64,000 nt of DNA from an uncultured Acidimicrobiales bacterium (GTDB lineage: Bacteria > Actinomycetota > Acidimicrobiia > Acidimicrobiales > Bin134). How positions within the stretch are numbered: the first letter of the stretch is position 1; each line of letters starts with the position of its first letter. A model generated the notes under the pieces. The model made no database searches. It had not been told where the DNA came from and worked only from the letters and a program-made list of their open reading frames with translations. Of this stretch, positions 43,382 through 52,561 are shown piece by piece. A program made the translations under genes and the position numbers. Location: NCBI GenBank assembly GCA_951813325.1, contig OX638350.1, positions 3,267,954-3,331,953 of the forward strand, given 5' to 3'.

Positions 43382-43711
43382 CTAAGAGGCGACTTCGTCG
43401 ATCTCCTGGAGCAGTTGCTGCTTGCCCTTGGCACCCACGATCCGCTTGGCCGGCTTACCATCTTTGAATACGATGAGTGTGGGAATACTCATCACCTGAT
43501 AGCGCAGCGCCACATCCTGGGCATCGTCCACGTTGAGCTTGGCCACGCTGATCACGCTGGCTTTCTCCACGGCGATCTCCTCGAGGATGGGGGCAATCAT
43601 CTTGCACGGGCCGCACCACTCAGCCCAGAAGTCGACGACTACCGGTAGCTCCGCGCTGCCGATTACCTCGTCAAAGGTCTCGGTGGTGAGCGTGGTGATG
43701 CTCTCAGCCAT
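43382..43711 (-). CDS. trxA: Thioredoxin
   Basis: 109 residues of the thioredoxin fold with the classic active site VVDFWAEWCGPCKMIAPILEEIA and cis-proline in MSIPTLIVFKDG. It reduces protein disulfides, being recharged by the thioredoxin reductase encoded 62 nt upstream on the same strand. The trxB-trxA-cwlM order equals that near the mycobacterial origin. Confidence 0.96.
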   Translation of the reverse strand: MAESITTLTTETFDEVIGSAELPVVVDFWAEWCGPCKMIAPILEEIAVEKASVISVAKLNVDDAQDVALRYQVMSIPTLIVFKDGKPAKRIVGAKGKQQLLQEIDEVAS

Positions 43712-43773
43712 CTTTGGGGATCCCTTCGTTTGCGGAAGCCGGGGAGCGATCAGCCTATCAATGGGAATCTGGT

Positions 43774-44745
43774 TTAGCCGTGTCCAGCGGACTCCAACCA
43801 GCGCTCGGCATCGATGGCGGCCATGCAGCCTGACCCGGCGGCGGTCACCGCCTGGCGATAGACGTCGTCTTGCACGTCGCCGCAGGCGAACACGCCGTCG
43901 ACGTCAGTGTGGCTGGAGTCAGGCTGGGTGACCAGATACCCGTTGTCCTTGCGCCTCAGATGCCCCTCGAATAGGTCGGTGTTGGGCCGGTGGCCGATGG
44001 CGATGAACAACCCGGTCACGTCCAAAACGGAAGCCTCGCCGGTGATCACATTTTTGACCTCGACGCCGCTGAGCTGCTCATCACCCTGGATGTCAGTTAC
44101 CATATTGTTCCACAAGAATTCGATGCGATCGTTGGCAAACGCCCGATCTTGCATGATTTTGGAGGCCCGCAACTCGTCTCTTCGATGGATTACCGTGACT
44201 TTTGATGCAAACCGAGTCAAAAAGGTAGCCTCTTCCATGGCAGAGTCGCCACCGCCTACTACAGCGATGTGTTGATCCCGGAAGAAAAAACCGTCGCAAG
44301 TGGCGCAAGTAGACAAGCCGTGGCCTATCAGCCGCTCCTCGGCCTCGAGATCCAGCATGATCGACTGGGCTCCGGTCGACACGACTACTGCCCATGCCCG
44401 GTAGGTGGGATCGGGCGCAGTCGGATCACCCACCCACACACCGTGTGGTGGACCGGACAGGTCGACCCGGCTGACCTTCTCGGTGAGTATCTCCGCCCCA
44501 AACCGCTGGGCTTGCTCCCGGAATTTGATCATCAGCTCCGGGCCCATTACTCCGTCGGGAAAGCCGGGGTAGTTCTCAACATCGGTGGTGAGCATCAGCT
44601 GGCCGCCAGGCTGATCGCTGGTGGATGAAGGCTCGCCCTCTATAACCAGGGGAGCGAGGTTGGCCCGGGCCGAGTAAATGGCCGCGGTCAGCCCGGCTGG
44701 TCCTGAACCGATTATGACCATCTTGCGGATGTGCTGTTCGGTCAC
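43774..44745 (-). CDS. trxB: Thioredoxin reductase
   Basis: 323 residues. FAD motif MVIIGSGPAGLTAAIYSARAN, redox pair CATC in GLSTCATCDGFFF, NADPH motif VVGGGDSAMEEATFL and a final FACGDVQDDVYRQAVTAAGSGCMAA are all intact. It reduces thioredoxin with NADPH. Its ATG overlaps the stop of the membrane protein gene upstream (ATGA). Confidence 0.96.
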   Translation of the reverse strand: MTEQHIRKMVIIGSGPAGLTAAIYSARANLAPLVIEGEPSSTSDQPGGQLMLTTDVENYPGFPDGVMGPELMIKFREQAQRFGAEILTEKVSRVDLSGPPHGVWVGDPTAPDPTYRAWAVVVSTGAQSIMLDLEAEERLIGHGLSTCATCDGFFFRDQHIAVVGGGDSAMEEATFLTRFASKVTVIHRRDELRASKIMQDRAFANDRIEFLWNNMVTDIQGDEQLSGVEVKNVITGEASVLDVTGLFIAIGHRPNTDLFEGHLRRKDNGYLVTQPDSSHTDVDGVFACGDVQDDVYRQAVTAAGSGCMAAIDAERWLESAGHG

Positions 44746-45071
44746 GAGGGCCGCCTCGACCAGGTGTAGCCGCCCAGCGAAACGAAGAACAGGCCAACAA
44801 TGCCGTGGGCTGCCCAGGCCCGCCCGGTGGCCACCTCCAGGCCGCGCACCGTGGCGACTATGCCGAGCACCAGCACAATGATCAGGGGGAACACTCCGAA
44901 AACAACGTAGGCCAGCATGCGGCTAGCACCGACTACTGGCCCGGATGTCACATCGCGGACCTTGTCCACGGAATTGACGACGGCGTCGGCGGCCTGTTCG
45001 GGCCAGTCCTCGGACAATCCCAGCATCGAAGTAGTGGTTGCTTGTTCCTTCGGCTCAGAGGCATCGGCCAT
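44742..45071 (-). CDS. Two-helix membrane protein of unknown function
   Basis: 109 residues. The first 50 are hydrophilic, then MLAYVVFGVFPLIIVLVLGIVATV and AWAAHGIVGLFFVSLGGYTWS form two transmembrane helices, with a charged loop RGLEVATGR between. No family is recognised. It is translationally coupled to trxB by ATGA overlap and follows the anti-sigma gene at 70 nt, so it belongs to the sigma/anti-sigma/trx block. Confidence 0.65.
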   Translation of the reverse strand: MADASEPKEQATTTSMLGLSEDWPEQAADAVVNSVDKVRDVTSGPVVGASRMLAYVVFGVFPLIIVLVLGIVATVRGLEVATGRAWAAHGIVGLFFVSLGGYTWSRRPS

Positions 45072-45141
45072 GACTATTCAGACTACCGCCGAGTTGGTCG
45101 GGATCGGATGTTGGGGGAACAGGGGATGAGGAGGCGGACCG

Positions 45142-46164
45142 CTAGGGCCAGTTGGTGAAGATGTGGGAATTGAGCAGCTCGCATTCGGGGGGCGGGGTTG
45201 TTTGTGTGAATCGCAGTTCGCCATCGTCGAGATACACCGACACCTGGGCTTCGGTTCCTTCCACGATTGCGTCGAATCGGGTGAGCAGATCGATTTCCTC
45301 ATCACGGAACAGCGGACAGCCCATGAGGTCGACGGGGGGGGCTTCATCGTCTCGATTGGTCCCTGAAGCTTCGGCCAGCTCCTCATAGGCCAGCACCGCT
45401 ACATGGGCGACAAGGTCGGCCTCGGTCTCGTACCAAGAAAGAGCCTCCCCGGAAGTCGACACGACCTCGGTTTCGGCGGCCGCTGCTGGCTCCGGTTCAA
45501 CTGAGTCCTCCGCGGGGGCCTCCATGGGGCCTCCATCGGCGACAAATTCTTCTTCCGGTGATTCGGGGCCCTCAAGGGCAGGGGCTGGCTCGCGGGCCAT
45601 CATCGCCTCCCCGGAATCTGGGGGGGCGGCCACCTTGCCGGCGGCGTCCGAGGCTGACGCAGAGAAGTCCATCATTGCCTCTTCGACCGGCTCCTCGCTT
45701 TCAGGTTCGAGCGCTGAGGCGGGTGCGTCCATCACCGTGGCTCCAGCCATCTCCGGAGCTGCCGCGGAGTCGTCGTCAGACGCGAACGTATCGCCTCCGT
45801 CGCGGTTGGCCCGCTCGAACACGGTCACGCCCATCATGGCCATGGCCGCGACAACGGCGGCGGCCAGAACCACCTTTGCTTGTGGGGGCATCGACCGCAG
45901 CCGGCGACGGGCTTTCTCCAAAGACACCACCGGGGCCCGGTGGGCTAATGCCCGGAAGATCATCTCGTCTCGCACCTCGTCTGAGGGCGGCGCCACCGGG
46001 GTGGCCACCAGGTCTCTGACCGTCCGAAGCTCCTCCACCAGGGCCTGCAATCGGGGACTGCTTTCCACCAGGGCGGCCTCTTCGGCCGTACCCTTCCCGT
46101 CGATATAGGCGGAGGCCAGCTCATCTAGTTCTTGTGGGGTCATCTTGTTGCGCTCATCGCTCAT
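45142..46164 (-). CDS. Membrane anti-sigma factor-like protein with acidic external domain
   Basis: 340 residues. An N-terminal cytoplasmic part (TPQELDELASAYIDGKGTAEEAALVESSPRLQALVEELR) resembles anti-sigma domains, without a HxxxCxxC zinc site. One transmembrane helix lies near 95-116 (AKVVLAAAVVAAMAMMGVTVF). About 110 residues of Ala/Glu/Pro/Ser-rich sequence follow, then a conserved-looking C-terminal domain with two cysteines (MGCPLFRD and PPPECELL). Its start overlaps the sigma gene stop, the usual arrangement of an ECF sigma and its membrane-bound inhibitor. Confidence 0.75.
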   Translation of the reverse strand: MSDERNKMTPQELDELASAYIDGKGTAEEAALVESSPRLQALVEELRTVRDLVATPVAPPSDEVRDEMIFRALAHRAPVVSLEKARRRLRSMPPQAKVVLAAAVVAAMAMMGVTVFERANRDGGDTFASDDDSAAAPEMAGATVMDAPASALEPESEEPVEEAMMDFSASASDAAGKVAAPPDSGEAMMAREPAPALEGPESPEEEFVADGGPMEAPAEDSVEPEPAAAAETEVVSTSGEALSWYETEADLVAHVAVLAYEELAEASGTNRDDEAPPVDLMGCPLFRDEEIDLLTRFDAIVEGTEAQVSVYLDDGELRFTQTTPPPECELLNSHIFTNWP

Positions 46165-46736
46165 GTCTGCTCCCCAGTGTGACGTTGGCCGGGGTCGTCT
46201 GGGTTCCCGCTCAGCAAGGCGGCCAGACGCCGACGCCCTCGGGAGATGCGGGACCGGACCGTTCCGGGGGCGATGCTCATCTCGGTGGCGATGTCCTCAT
46301 AGCTCAGTCCCAGCTGGTCGCACAGCACCACCGGTACCCGGAAGGCTTCGGGGAGTTGGGCCAGGGCTTCTTCGATGTCCAGCCGATCGGTCACCGAATC
46401 GTCCACCGGCCGATCAACAGCGGCCAGGGGTTGCTCGTCCACGGGGGCTGGAACCGGTCGCCGACCTCGCCTCCGCAGCTCGTCCAAGCAGGCGTTGACC
46501 ACCACCCGGTGCATCCAGGTGGTGAACTTTGAGCGCCCGTCGAAACGGTCGATACGCCGCACCAGGGTGATGAGCGCCTCCTGGGCGGCATCCAGGGCGT
46601 CGGCCTCGTTCCCAGCCAGCCGCCGGCAGGTGGCGTAAATCTGGTTGTAGTGCTCGCGCAGAAGGACATCGAACGCGCCGTGGTCGCCCTGCTGGGCTCT
46701 TAGAACCAGCTCCGTGTCGTCAGTTCCACTTCTGAT
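46161..46736 (-). CDS. ECF-type RNA polymerase sigma factor (SigM-like position)
   Basis: Region 2 reads DVLLREHYNQIYATCRRLAGNEADALDAAQEALITLVRRIDRFDGRSKFTTWMHRVVVNACLDELRRRGRRP, and region 4 reads EALAQLPEAFRVPVVLCDQLGLSYEDIATEMSIAPGTVRSRISRGRRRL. A GTG at 46562 would cut region 2 in half, so I extend to the start of the open frame after TAA; no ATG, GTG or TTG exists there. The best candidates are ATC at 46736 (191 residues) and CTG at 46709. Overlap with the anti-sigma gene and proximity to trxB-trxA-cwlM match the SigM locus. Confidence 0.8.
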   Translation of the reverse strand: MRSGTDDTELVLRAQQGDHGAFDVLLREHYNQIYATCRRLAGNEADALDAAQEALITLVRRIDRFDGRSKFTTWMHRVVVNACLDELRRRGRRPVPAPVDEQPLAAVDRPVDDSVTDRLDIEEALAQLPEAFRVPVVLCDQLGLSYEDIATEMSIAPGTVRSRISRGRRRLAALLSGNPDDPGQRHTGEQT

Positions 46737-46849
46737 ACCTTGAGGGTACCCACCCTGTGTCCGTTACTGGTTGCACCAAGTCTTGCTATCCAGGGAACCA
46801 ATTGGCCCTAGCTTTCGTCATAGGTGTCAACGCTTGAAGGGGGACACCC

Positions 46850-48247
46850 ATGTACGATGCGAGCCGCACCCGAACCGAAGCCCGATGCCGTCCCCTGCGG
46901 TTGATGCTGCTGGCGCTGCTTGGCGCCTTCTTCATGCTGCTCGGTGCCTGCGGTGGCGACGATGACGACGCCGCGATGGCGGTAGCCCGGCTTGCCGAAC
47001 CAGCAGCCGACGATATGGGAGACAGTGGTGCTTTCGATGGCGGTGAGGGTGCAATGGCGATGGCACCCGACTCCCGGGCCGAATCCCCAGATGAAATGGT
47101 TGTGGAAGCTGATAGCGAAGATAGCGGCCTTGCCGTTCCCACCGCTCTCACGCCCGCCGATCTGGGCCGCGACATAATCTATCGGGCCACCATCTTGGTG
47201 GAGGCCGACGACGTGACCGCAGCCAGCCGAGAAGCGGTGGCCGTTGTGCAGGGCTTGGGCGGCATCGTGTTCTCCCAGGCCACCCGCACCGAGCCCCATC
47301 CCCGCACCGAGATCACCTTCAAGGTGCTGCCCGACGATTTCTCCACCGCCCTCGACCGCCTGGCCGGAGTGGGCAAGTTGGTCGACCAGGTCATCAGCTC
47401 CGACGACGTGACCGAGATCATTGTCGATTTGGAGAGCCGCACAATCACCGCCGAGGCCAGCGTGACCCGCCTGCGGAAGTTTCTGGAGGAGGCCACCCAA
47501 CTCGAGGATGTGGCCCAGCTCGAACGCGAGCTGCTCGACAGGGAGACCACCCTGGAGCGGCTACGAGGCCAGATTCGCACCCTGCGCGACCAGGTGGATC
47601 TGGCCACCATCACCCTCACCATCACCCAGTCGCCCACCGTGCTGCCCGACACCGGGATCCAAGTCACCGCCTGGGTCTCGCAAGACGCTGGCGACCCGTG
47701 CCTAGGCGTGCAGAACATCACCGTAGAGCCCGACGCCGACGTCTACCTCTGCTTGGAGGTGGAGAACACTGGTACTTCGGCGCTCACCGACGTGGAAGTG
47801 AGCACCCGCAATCTGCGCCTCAACCTGGACAACTTCCGACCAGCCCAGGGCAGCTTCACTCGCATTGAGCCCGGTGACCTGATGGCCGCGGTACTTGCTC
47901 TGCCGTTCGAAGAGGGCCGACTGGCCGGCCGGGTGGCCACCCGGGGGCTGCCCATCGAGCTTGAAGTGATGGCCACCCCGGTGGATTTCGACGGCGCCGC
48001 GCTGGATGAGGTGCGGGGCGAATCAGTCGTGTGGGTGCAGGTGGACACCGACGACGCCCTGCCCGGCTTCGGCGACTCGGTGTCCGACGGTGCCAGCGGC
48101 GTGGTGGCCGTCTTCAGCGTGGTCCTGATTGTGGTCGGCGTACTGGTGCCCTTCTTGCCCATCATCGCAGTGATCGCGGCGGTTATCTGGTGGATCCGCC
48201 GCCGCCGCATCCGAAATGCGGAGTCCTCACCGCCACGGGCTAGCTGA
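46850..48247 (+). CDS. DUF4349 lipoprotein with C-terminal membrane helix
   Basis: 465 residues. A signal with lipobox LLGACGG puts the lipidated Cys near residue 34. The DUF4349 domain (about 110-265) begins RDIIYRATILVEADDVTAASREAVAVVQGLGGIVFSQ and contains a coiled coil (VAQLERELLDRETTLERLRGQIRTLRDQVDLATITLTI). Then come a beta-rich domain, a transmembrane helix (GVVAVFSVVLIVVGVLVPFLPIIAVIAAVIWWI) and RRRRIR. Function unknown; similar proteins lie near envelope-stress genes. It is divergent from the sigma factor and converges on the LysM-BTAD gene with an 8-nt overlap. Confidence 0.8.
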   Translation: MYDASRTRTEARCRPLRLMLLALLGAFFMLLGACGGDDDDAAMAVARLAEPAADDMGDSGAFDGGEGAMAMAPDSRAESPDEMVVEADSEDSGLAVPTALTPADLGRDIIYRATILVEADDVTAASREAVAVVQGLGGIVFSQATRTEPHPRTEITFKVLPDDFSTALDRLAGVGKLVDQVISSDDVTEIIVDLESRTITAEASVTRLRKFLEEATQLEDVAQLERELLDRETTLERLRGQIRTLRDQVDLATITLTITQSPTVLPDTGIQVTAWVSQDAGDPCLGVQNITVEPDADVYLCLEVENTGTSALTDVEVSTRNLRLNLDNFRPAQGSFTRIEPGDLMAAVLALPFEEGRLAGRVATRGLPIELEVMATPVDFDGAALDEVRGESVVWVQVDTDDALPGFGDSVSDGASGVVAVFSVVLIVVGVLVPFLPIIAVIAAVIWWIRRRRIRNAESSPPRAS

Positions 48248-51200
48248 ACAGAGCGCGAGACGACATCAGCCGGTCATAGAGTCCCAGCAGATCAGAGCCG
48301 ATCAAAACGTCAGTTTTCGGCTGGTCGCCTTTTTGTCCCAGAAGGCCCGCTAGCTCGGCCAAAATCCTGCGCACCTCTGTGGGGTTGTCTGCTGCGGCCA
48401 TCAACCGCCAGTGGTAGCACTCCTCGCAGATCCCCACCAGCTGAAGGCTGGTCTTTACTGCCTTTCTAGCGCTGTCGGTATCGCCTACATCGATACACCG
48501 CTTGGCCAATTCATGGGCCGTTGTATCAACCAAGCAGTCAATTTGGGTTCGCAACCCGAAGTCGGCCCATCGGTACATGTCCCCGGTTCCCCCGGTGAAT
48601 GGAGTGCCTCGCACTAGATCGAGGGCAGTTTGAAGCAGTTGTCGACCGCGTCCGCTGGAGTCAGTGCGCGCTGCGGATACAAGGGTTTCGAATCTCGATA
48701 CATCGGTCCCCACCCCTGCACGCAGCTGGTAGATGCCTCCTGGGCCCACTCTGGGCAAGTATGGCTCCCCGTCGTCGCCAAACCCCAGGGCCTTGCGGGC
48801 ACGGCTTATGGTGTTGGCCAACGTCGATTTGGAAGGAGGGTCATCAGGTGGCCAGATGTGGGCTCCGATTTGATCCCGGTCAGCACCCTCGGGATGGAAG
48901 GCCAAATAGGTCACCAAGTCCAACGCTCGGCGCGAGGCAAACGCTTGTGCCGCCCCCAGGACTTCCACGGTTCCCATCACCTGGATCTCTAAGTCGACTG
49001 CGAGGGGTTCAACGACAGAGACATCGTTATCGGGTGACATAGAATGTGATGTTGGTGCCACTTCAATGTTTACTCCTTTGGTGTCTTTGGTTGATGCGGC
49101 TAATTCGGCGATTGCGGAGATAGCATCATTAGACAAGCTGTAAGGTTCGACTAGAAGGTCGATTGGCCGCAACAGCAAGCCATGGTTTTCGAATTGTCCT
49201 ATCCAATTCGCTCCATCGAGTCCGTGAGCTACAATGCAGATAGATGAGCCGCACTTGTCCAAAAGACACGAAGCTTCTTCCTTGCTGAGGCGGTTGGGTA
49301 TCAGGGTCACGGTGGGGGGCCACAAATCACCACCACTCCCGATTCTGCTGTCGGTAATAGAGGGTTCAATGCCCAACAAAGCTCGGTTCTGGTGCATTTG
49401 ATGCTCGATCCGCTCAATCGCCGAAGTTACATCAGGCAGGTACTCAACCCGCTCAAACACAGCGAGTTCTTGACCGAAGCCCACGCACAGCACAGTGAGA
49501 TCATCGGCCAGATGGCTGCTGGCCAGCTGGGTAGCCATTGCCGTACACGAGTCGATGATTGCTTCTGGGTCACCCTCCAAGTTCAAGGCACCCATGTGTT
49601 CAAGGTTCAACAGGAATTCGTGGTCGTCCCCCTGCCCAATGGTGACGAGAGCAGGAAGTGGTGCTGGCACAGGATCTGCTTCAATCATTAGGCGCTCCAG
49701 TGGAGTGTCTCTTGACAGCCTCCAGATCGTGCCTTCTTCATTTGATGTGAAACCGGGGGGCGCTTTGGCTGGAGCTTCTAGCAGAACTGAAATGCCATGA
49801 GAATCCAGGGATGTACCAATGATTTCGGGAGGGGGGCTGTCCAAGATCCGAGAGGACAAGACTCGCAGGGACACGTCCAAAAAGAGAGCACTATCGGGGT
49901 CTGACGCAGCCTGAAGCTGCTGTTCCAGATGGGCTGTCTCGTTGGAGGGCGAAAGAGGTATGCGGCTGCTTGGCAACCGGCGTCGCTGATTTTGTCGAAG
50001 CCGGGTCAACACCCAACCGAGACTGCTGGCGAAAACCCCAAGACCTCCAATCGTGAACATTGTCTGCCTGTCGGGAGCAGAGCCTTCGTCGTCGGCGGGT
50101 GGGAGCACGTTGGCAACGACGGTCGATTTGGCATTGGAGTAGGCCATTACAGGGGCGATGTGGTCAATCACTGCTGACGGTGGCGTGGTGAAGAGGGAGG
50201 CCTGGTCCAATGCCTCCGACTGCGGGTTGGAGGGTGGCTCAGCGAATGGCGGCATTTCGATCCCCGGCTCAGGAATCGGGAGCTGAAGTTGCCAACCGGG
50301 CACGATCACGCTTGGATCTTGGATGATGTGCTGGTTGGAACTGAAAATGTCAACCCAACGTTCCGGGTCACTGAGATGATGGGCTGCTAGTTCCCACAAT
50401 GTGTCCCCCCTTTGCACCGTGATCATGGCATCATCAAGTTCAGCGAGAGGAGCGGCACGCGGGCGGCCGTTCTCCGGTGCTGTTTCGCGATTGACTTCAG
50501 CAGATGCTGGCTGGCGTGCGTCGGCTGGCATGACAAGTTCCCATCCGGGCTGAAGTCGAGCTGGGTCTGCCAGGGAGCCTCCACCAGCCTGGGGTTGTCC
50601 TTGATTGAGCACAAACACCTCAGTCCATCTGCTTGGATCACCCAGATACCGTTCAGCGAGCATCCGCAGGCTGTCACGTCGCTCCACGATGTGAACCAGA
50701 GGTCTTGCTTCAGTGGACTCCTGGCTGTCTATGGTCTCAGGCCCATTTTTCAAAGGATCAGAGACATGTCGGCTTTCCTCGCTATGAGAGCCAAACTCCC
50801 AGGATTGCTCGAAGTCCATTTCGATGGTTGTCGGGACCATGAGGTCCTTGTTGTTGGCCATTGCGATTCCTGGATGTTGAATTGAGAATGCAATCACCAG
50901 AGCTGTGCTGATCATTTGAGCTGACAAGCGCTGCACGAACGAAGGTATGAGGACGACTCTGGGAGCTACTCGACCACGAAAATGAGCCCAGAGCTCTATC
51001 CCCACCCCGACCAACATCTGTAACCAGAGCATCCATACAACGAGGGATATCGGTTTCAGAATCAGGGAAGGAGAGATGGCTCCCGTCTTGATGACAGTTG
51101 ATATCTCCGAGCCTGATGGAAATCCTTGGGGTAGTGGCCATCCCACGCCAATGAACAGGAGTAATGGAACACCCGTCAACAAGCCGGCGAGCAACGCGGC

Positions 51201-51251
51201 TGAAGCCATGCCTCGGATGAGTTCTGTACGATTTTGTTCGTTCGGATTCAT
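48240..51251 (-). CDS. Transmembrane LysM-BTAD regulator at the end of the Tad operon
   Basis: 1003 residues. Three hydrophobic helices (about 15-38, 62-88, 108-128), two LysM modules (185-242, with HIVERRDSLRMLAERYLGD, and 276-325, with ITVQRGDTLWELAAHHLSD), a fourth helix (399-417) followed by basic RLRQNQRRR, a middle domain of unknown type (450-740), an OmpR-like winged helix (755-845) and a BTAD helical repeat domain (848-985). This topology puts LysM outside and the DNA-binding part inside. LysM binds peptidoglycan; BTAD/SARP proteins activate transcription. Overlap with tadG by one base ties it to the pilus operon. Confidence 0.8.
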   Translation of the reverse strand: MNPNEQNRTELIRGMASAALLAGLLTGVPLLLFIGVGWPLPQGFPSGSEISTVIKTGAISPSLILKPISLVVWMLWLQMLVGVGIELWAHFRGRVAPRVVLIPSFVQRLSAQMISTALVIAFSIQHPGIAMANNKDLMVPTTIEMDFEQSWEFGSHSEESRHVSDPLKNGPETIDSQESTEARPLVHIVERRDSLRMLAERYLGDPSRWTEVFVLNQGQPQAGGGSLADPARLQPGWELVMPADARQPASAEVNRETAPENGRPRAAPLAELDDAMITVQRGDTLWELAAHHLSDPERWVDIFSSNQHIIQDPSVIVPGWQLQLPIPEPGIEMPPFAEPPSNPQSEALDQASLFTTPPSAVIDHIAPVMAYSNAKSTVVANVLPPADDEGSAPDRQTMFTIGGLGVFASSLGWVLTRLRQNQRRRLPSSRIPLSPSNETAHLEQQLQAASDPDSALFLDVSLRVLSSRILDSPPPEIIGTSLDSHGISVLLEAPAKAPPGFTSNEEGTIWRLSRDTPLERLMIEADPVPAPLPALVTIGQGDDHEFLLNLEHMGALNLEGDPEAIIDSCTAMATQLASSHLADDLTVLCVGFGQELAVFERVEYLPDVTSAIERIEHQMHQNRALLGIEPSITDSRIGSGGDLWPPTVTLIPNRLSKEEASCLLDKCGSSICIVAHGLDGANWIGQFENHGLLLRPIDLLVEPYSLSNDAISAIAELAASTKDTKGVNIEVAPTSHSMSPDNDVSVVEPLAVDLEIQVMGTVEVLGAAQAFASRRALDLVTYLAFHPEGADRDQIGAHIWPPDDPPSKSTLANTISRARKALGFGDDGEPYLPRVGPGGIYQLRAGVGTDVSRFETLVSAARTDSSGRGRQLLQTALDLVRGTPFTGGTGDMYRWADFGLRTQIDCLVDTTAHELAKRCIDVGDTDSARKAVKTSLQLVGICEECYHWRLMAAADNPTEVRRILAELAGLLGQKGDQPKTDVLIGSDLLGLYDRLMSSRALFS

Positions 51252-51709
51252 TAGTCATCTCCTGTGGTGATGCCCCGCACCGCGCGGGCGGTAGCTGTGC
51301 CAGCCACGCGACGTGAATCTATGCCAATCATTGAGAGAATGTGGAGGGGTTGGGTCAGCCACACCGTTGTCGAAACCGTGTCGCCCTGAACCGATATCGA
51401 CCATTCATCGTGATCGCCAAGAATCTCGGAGGCTGCTACTTGAGCCATCAATGGATCAATGATCACGTCGTTTGAATCTCGATATAGTGATCCGGTTGAT
51501 ATCGCCTGAGCACCAGCCCGGGCTGCTTCAAAAGCCAAATTGGAGGCCTTTCGTCTGGCATTCAATATCTGGGCTCCGTCGAATACCAGACCTCCGAGCA
51601 TGACGAGCACAGCAGCCAAGATGACAAACACCACGGTGACCTGGCCTCGTTGACTGCTTTTTGAGGAGCGGGCATCGCTGGAACATCTACATGAAGTCAC
51701 TCGAAGCAT
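51251..51709 (-). CDS. TadG-like pseudopilin
   Basis: 152 residues from ATG 51709, just after the stop of the previous gene. SSQRGQVTVVFVILAAVLVMLGGLVFDGAQILNARRKASNLAFEAARAGAQ is the TadE/TadG pattern: Gly before a hydrophobic helix, then a helix with Asp, Arg and many Ala that packs in the pilus base. It has a short extracellular domain. Minor pilins of this type prime or stabilise Tad pili. Last pilin-like gene before the LysM-BTAD gene. Confidence 0.75.
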   Translation of the reverse strand: MLRVTSCRCSSDARSSKSSQRGQVTVVFVILAAVLVMLGGLVFDGAQILNARRKASNLAFEAARAGAQAISTGSLYRDSNDVIIDPLMAQVAASEILGDHDEWSISVQGDTVSTTVWLTQPLHILSMIGIDSRRVAGTATARAVRGITTGDD

Positions 51710-51711
51710 CG

Positions 51712-52161
51712 CTATGTGCTTCCGCTGCGGTAGCGATCCACCACTGAAGTTGAGTCCGCCGACACGGTCAGGCTGCCGGGAATACCAAGCAAGGGAAGAT
51801 CCGACAACCCCACAGAACATGAGACCTTGATCTGCACCTTTCCTCCGGGCCGTAGGTCCATTTCCCGGATGCGAACTCGAGGACCTCCCTGGCAGCCCAC
51901 CTCCAGTTGGCCCAGAACAGCTTCAGCGGTCGTGATCGCCGCCGTTTGAGCTGCTTCGATTGACCGGTATTGAGTGGCGGCCCGAGCAGAGCTGCGGGCC
52001 GCGGTCGTCAATTTGCTCTCGATCACCCCCACTCGCCCGGCGGCCACGACAAAGAACAAGAGCATGGCCATGACTGGGGTAAGGACTGCCAGTCCAATGA
52101 CGCTGCTGCCCTGCTCTGATGCATCATCGATCCGCTGGCGTCGCGCGCCCTCGTCTTTCAT
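51712..52161 (-). CDS. TadE-family pseudopilin
   Basis: 149 residues. EQGSSVIGLAVLTPVMAMLLFFVVAAGRVGVIESKLTTAARSSARAATQYRS fits TadE (Pfam TadE-like), with a short C-terminal domain holding two cysteines (LEVGCQGG and VKVSCSVG as IKVSCSVG) that could form a disulfide. Translationally overlapped with the upstream TadE gene by 4 nt. Confidence 0.78.
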   Translation of the reverse strand: MKDEGARRQRIDDASEQGSSVIGLAVLTPVMAMLLFFVVAAGRVGVIESKLTTAARSSARAATQYRSIEAAQTAAITTAEAVLGQLEVGCQGGPRVRIREMDLRPGGKVQIKVSCSVGLSDLPLLGIPGSLTVSADSTSVVDRYRSGST

Positions 52162-52535
52162 CTTCGATTCTCGACGATGAAATTTTCGCGGGGACCGGCT
52201 GCTGTAGATGAGACTGCTGGGGTATATCCGGGGATCAACGACTTCACGGTGGCCTGCACTGTCACCGATAGTCGCGACGGCCTCGTCTGCACGGAGACTT
52301 TCACATCTCCCAACAGGTTCCCGGCGCTTGGTCTGATCACTGACTGGGCCGCTGATCGGGCAGCAGCTTCCGTCCCGGATTCGCCTTGGCCGGCTTGGGC
52401 ACCGTCTTGGGCTGAAGCGTCAACAATGGCCTGGGCGTGGAACACCATGGCAGCTTGGACAACAATCAGGATCAAGAGCATGGCAAGGGGGACCACCAGT
52501 ACAGCAGTGGTGACTTCTCCGCGCTCACAACCCAT
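52158..52535 (-). CDS. TadE-family pseudopilin
   Basis: 125 residues from ATG 52535; the longer open frame overlaps the pilin gene and is not conserved-looking. ERGEVTTAVLVVPLAMLLILIVVQAAMVFHAQAIVDASAQDGAQAGQGESG is again the TadE layout, followed by VKVSVQTRPSRLSVTVQATVKSLIP, the beta-rich extracellular part. Second of three such genes in tandem. Confidence 0.78.
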   Translation of the reverse strand: MGCERGEVTTAVLVVPLAMLLILIVVQAAMVFHAQAIVDASAQDGAQAGQGESGTEAAARSAAQSVIRPSAGNLLGDVKVSVQTRPSRLSVTVQATVKSLIPGYTPAVSSTAAGPRENFIVENRR

Positions 52536-52561
52536 TCTTTGGTCAGTCACACTGCTAAAGA

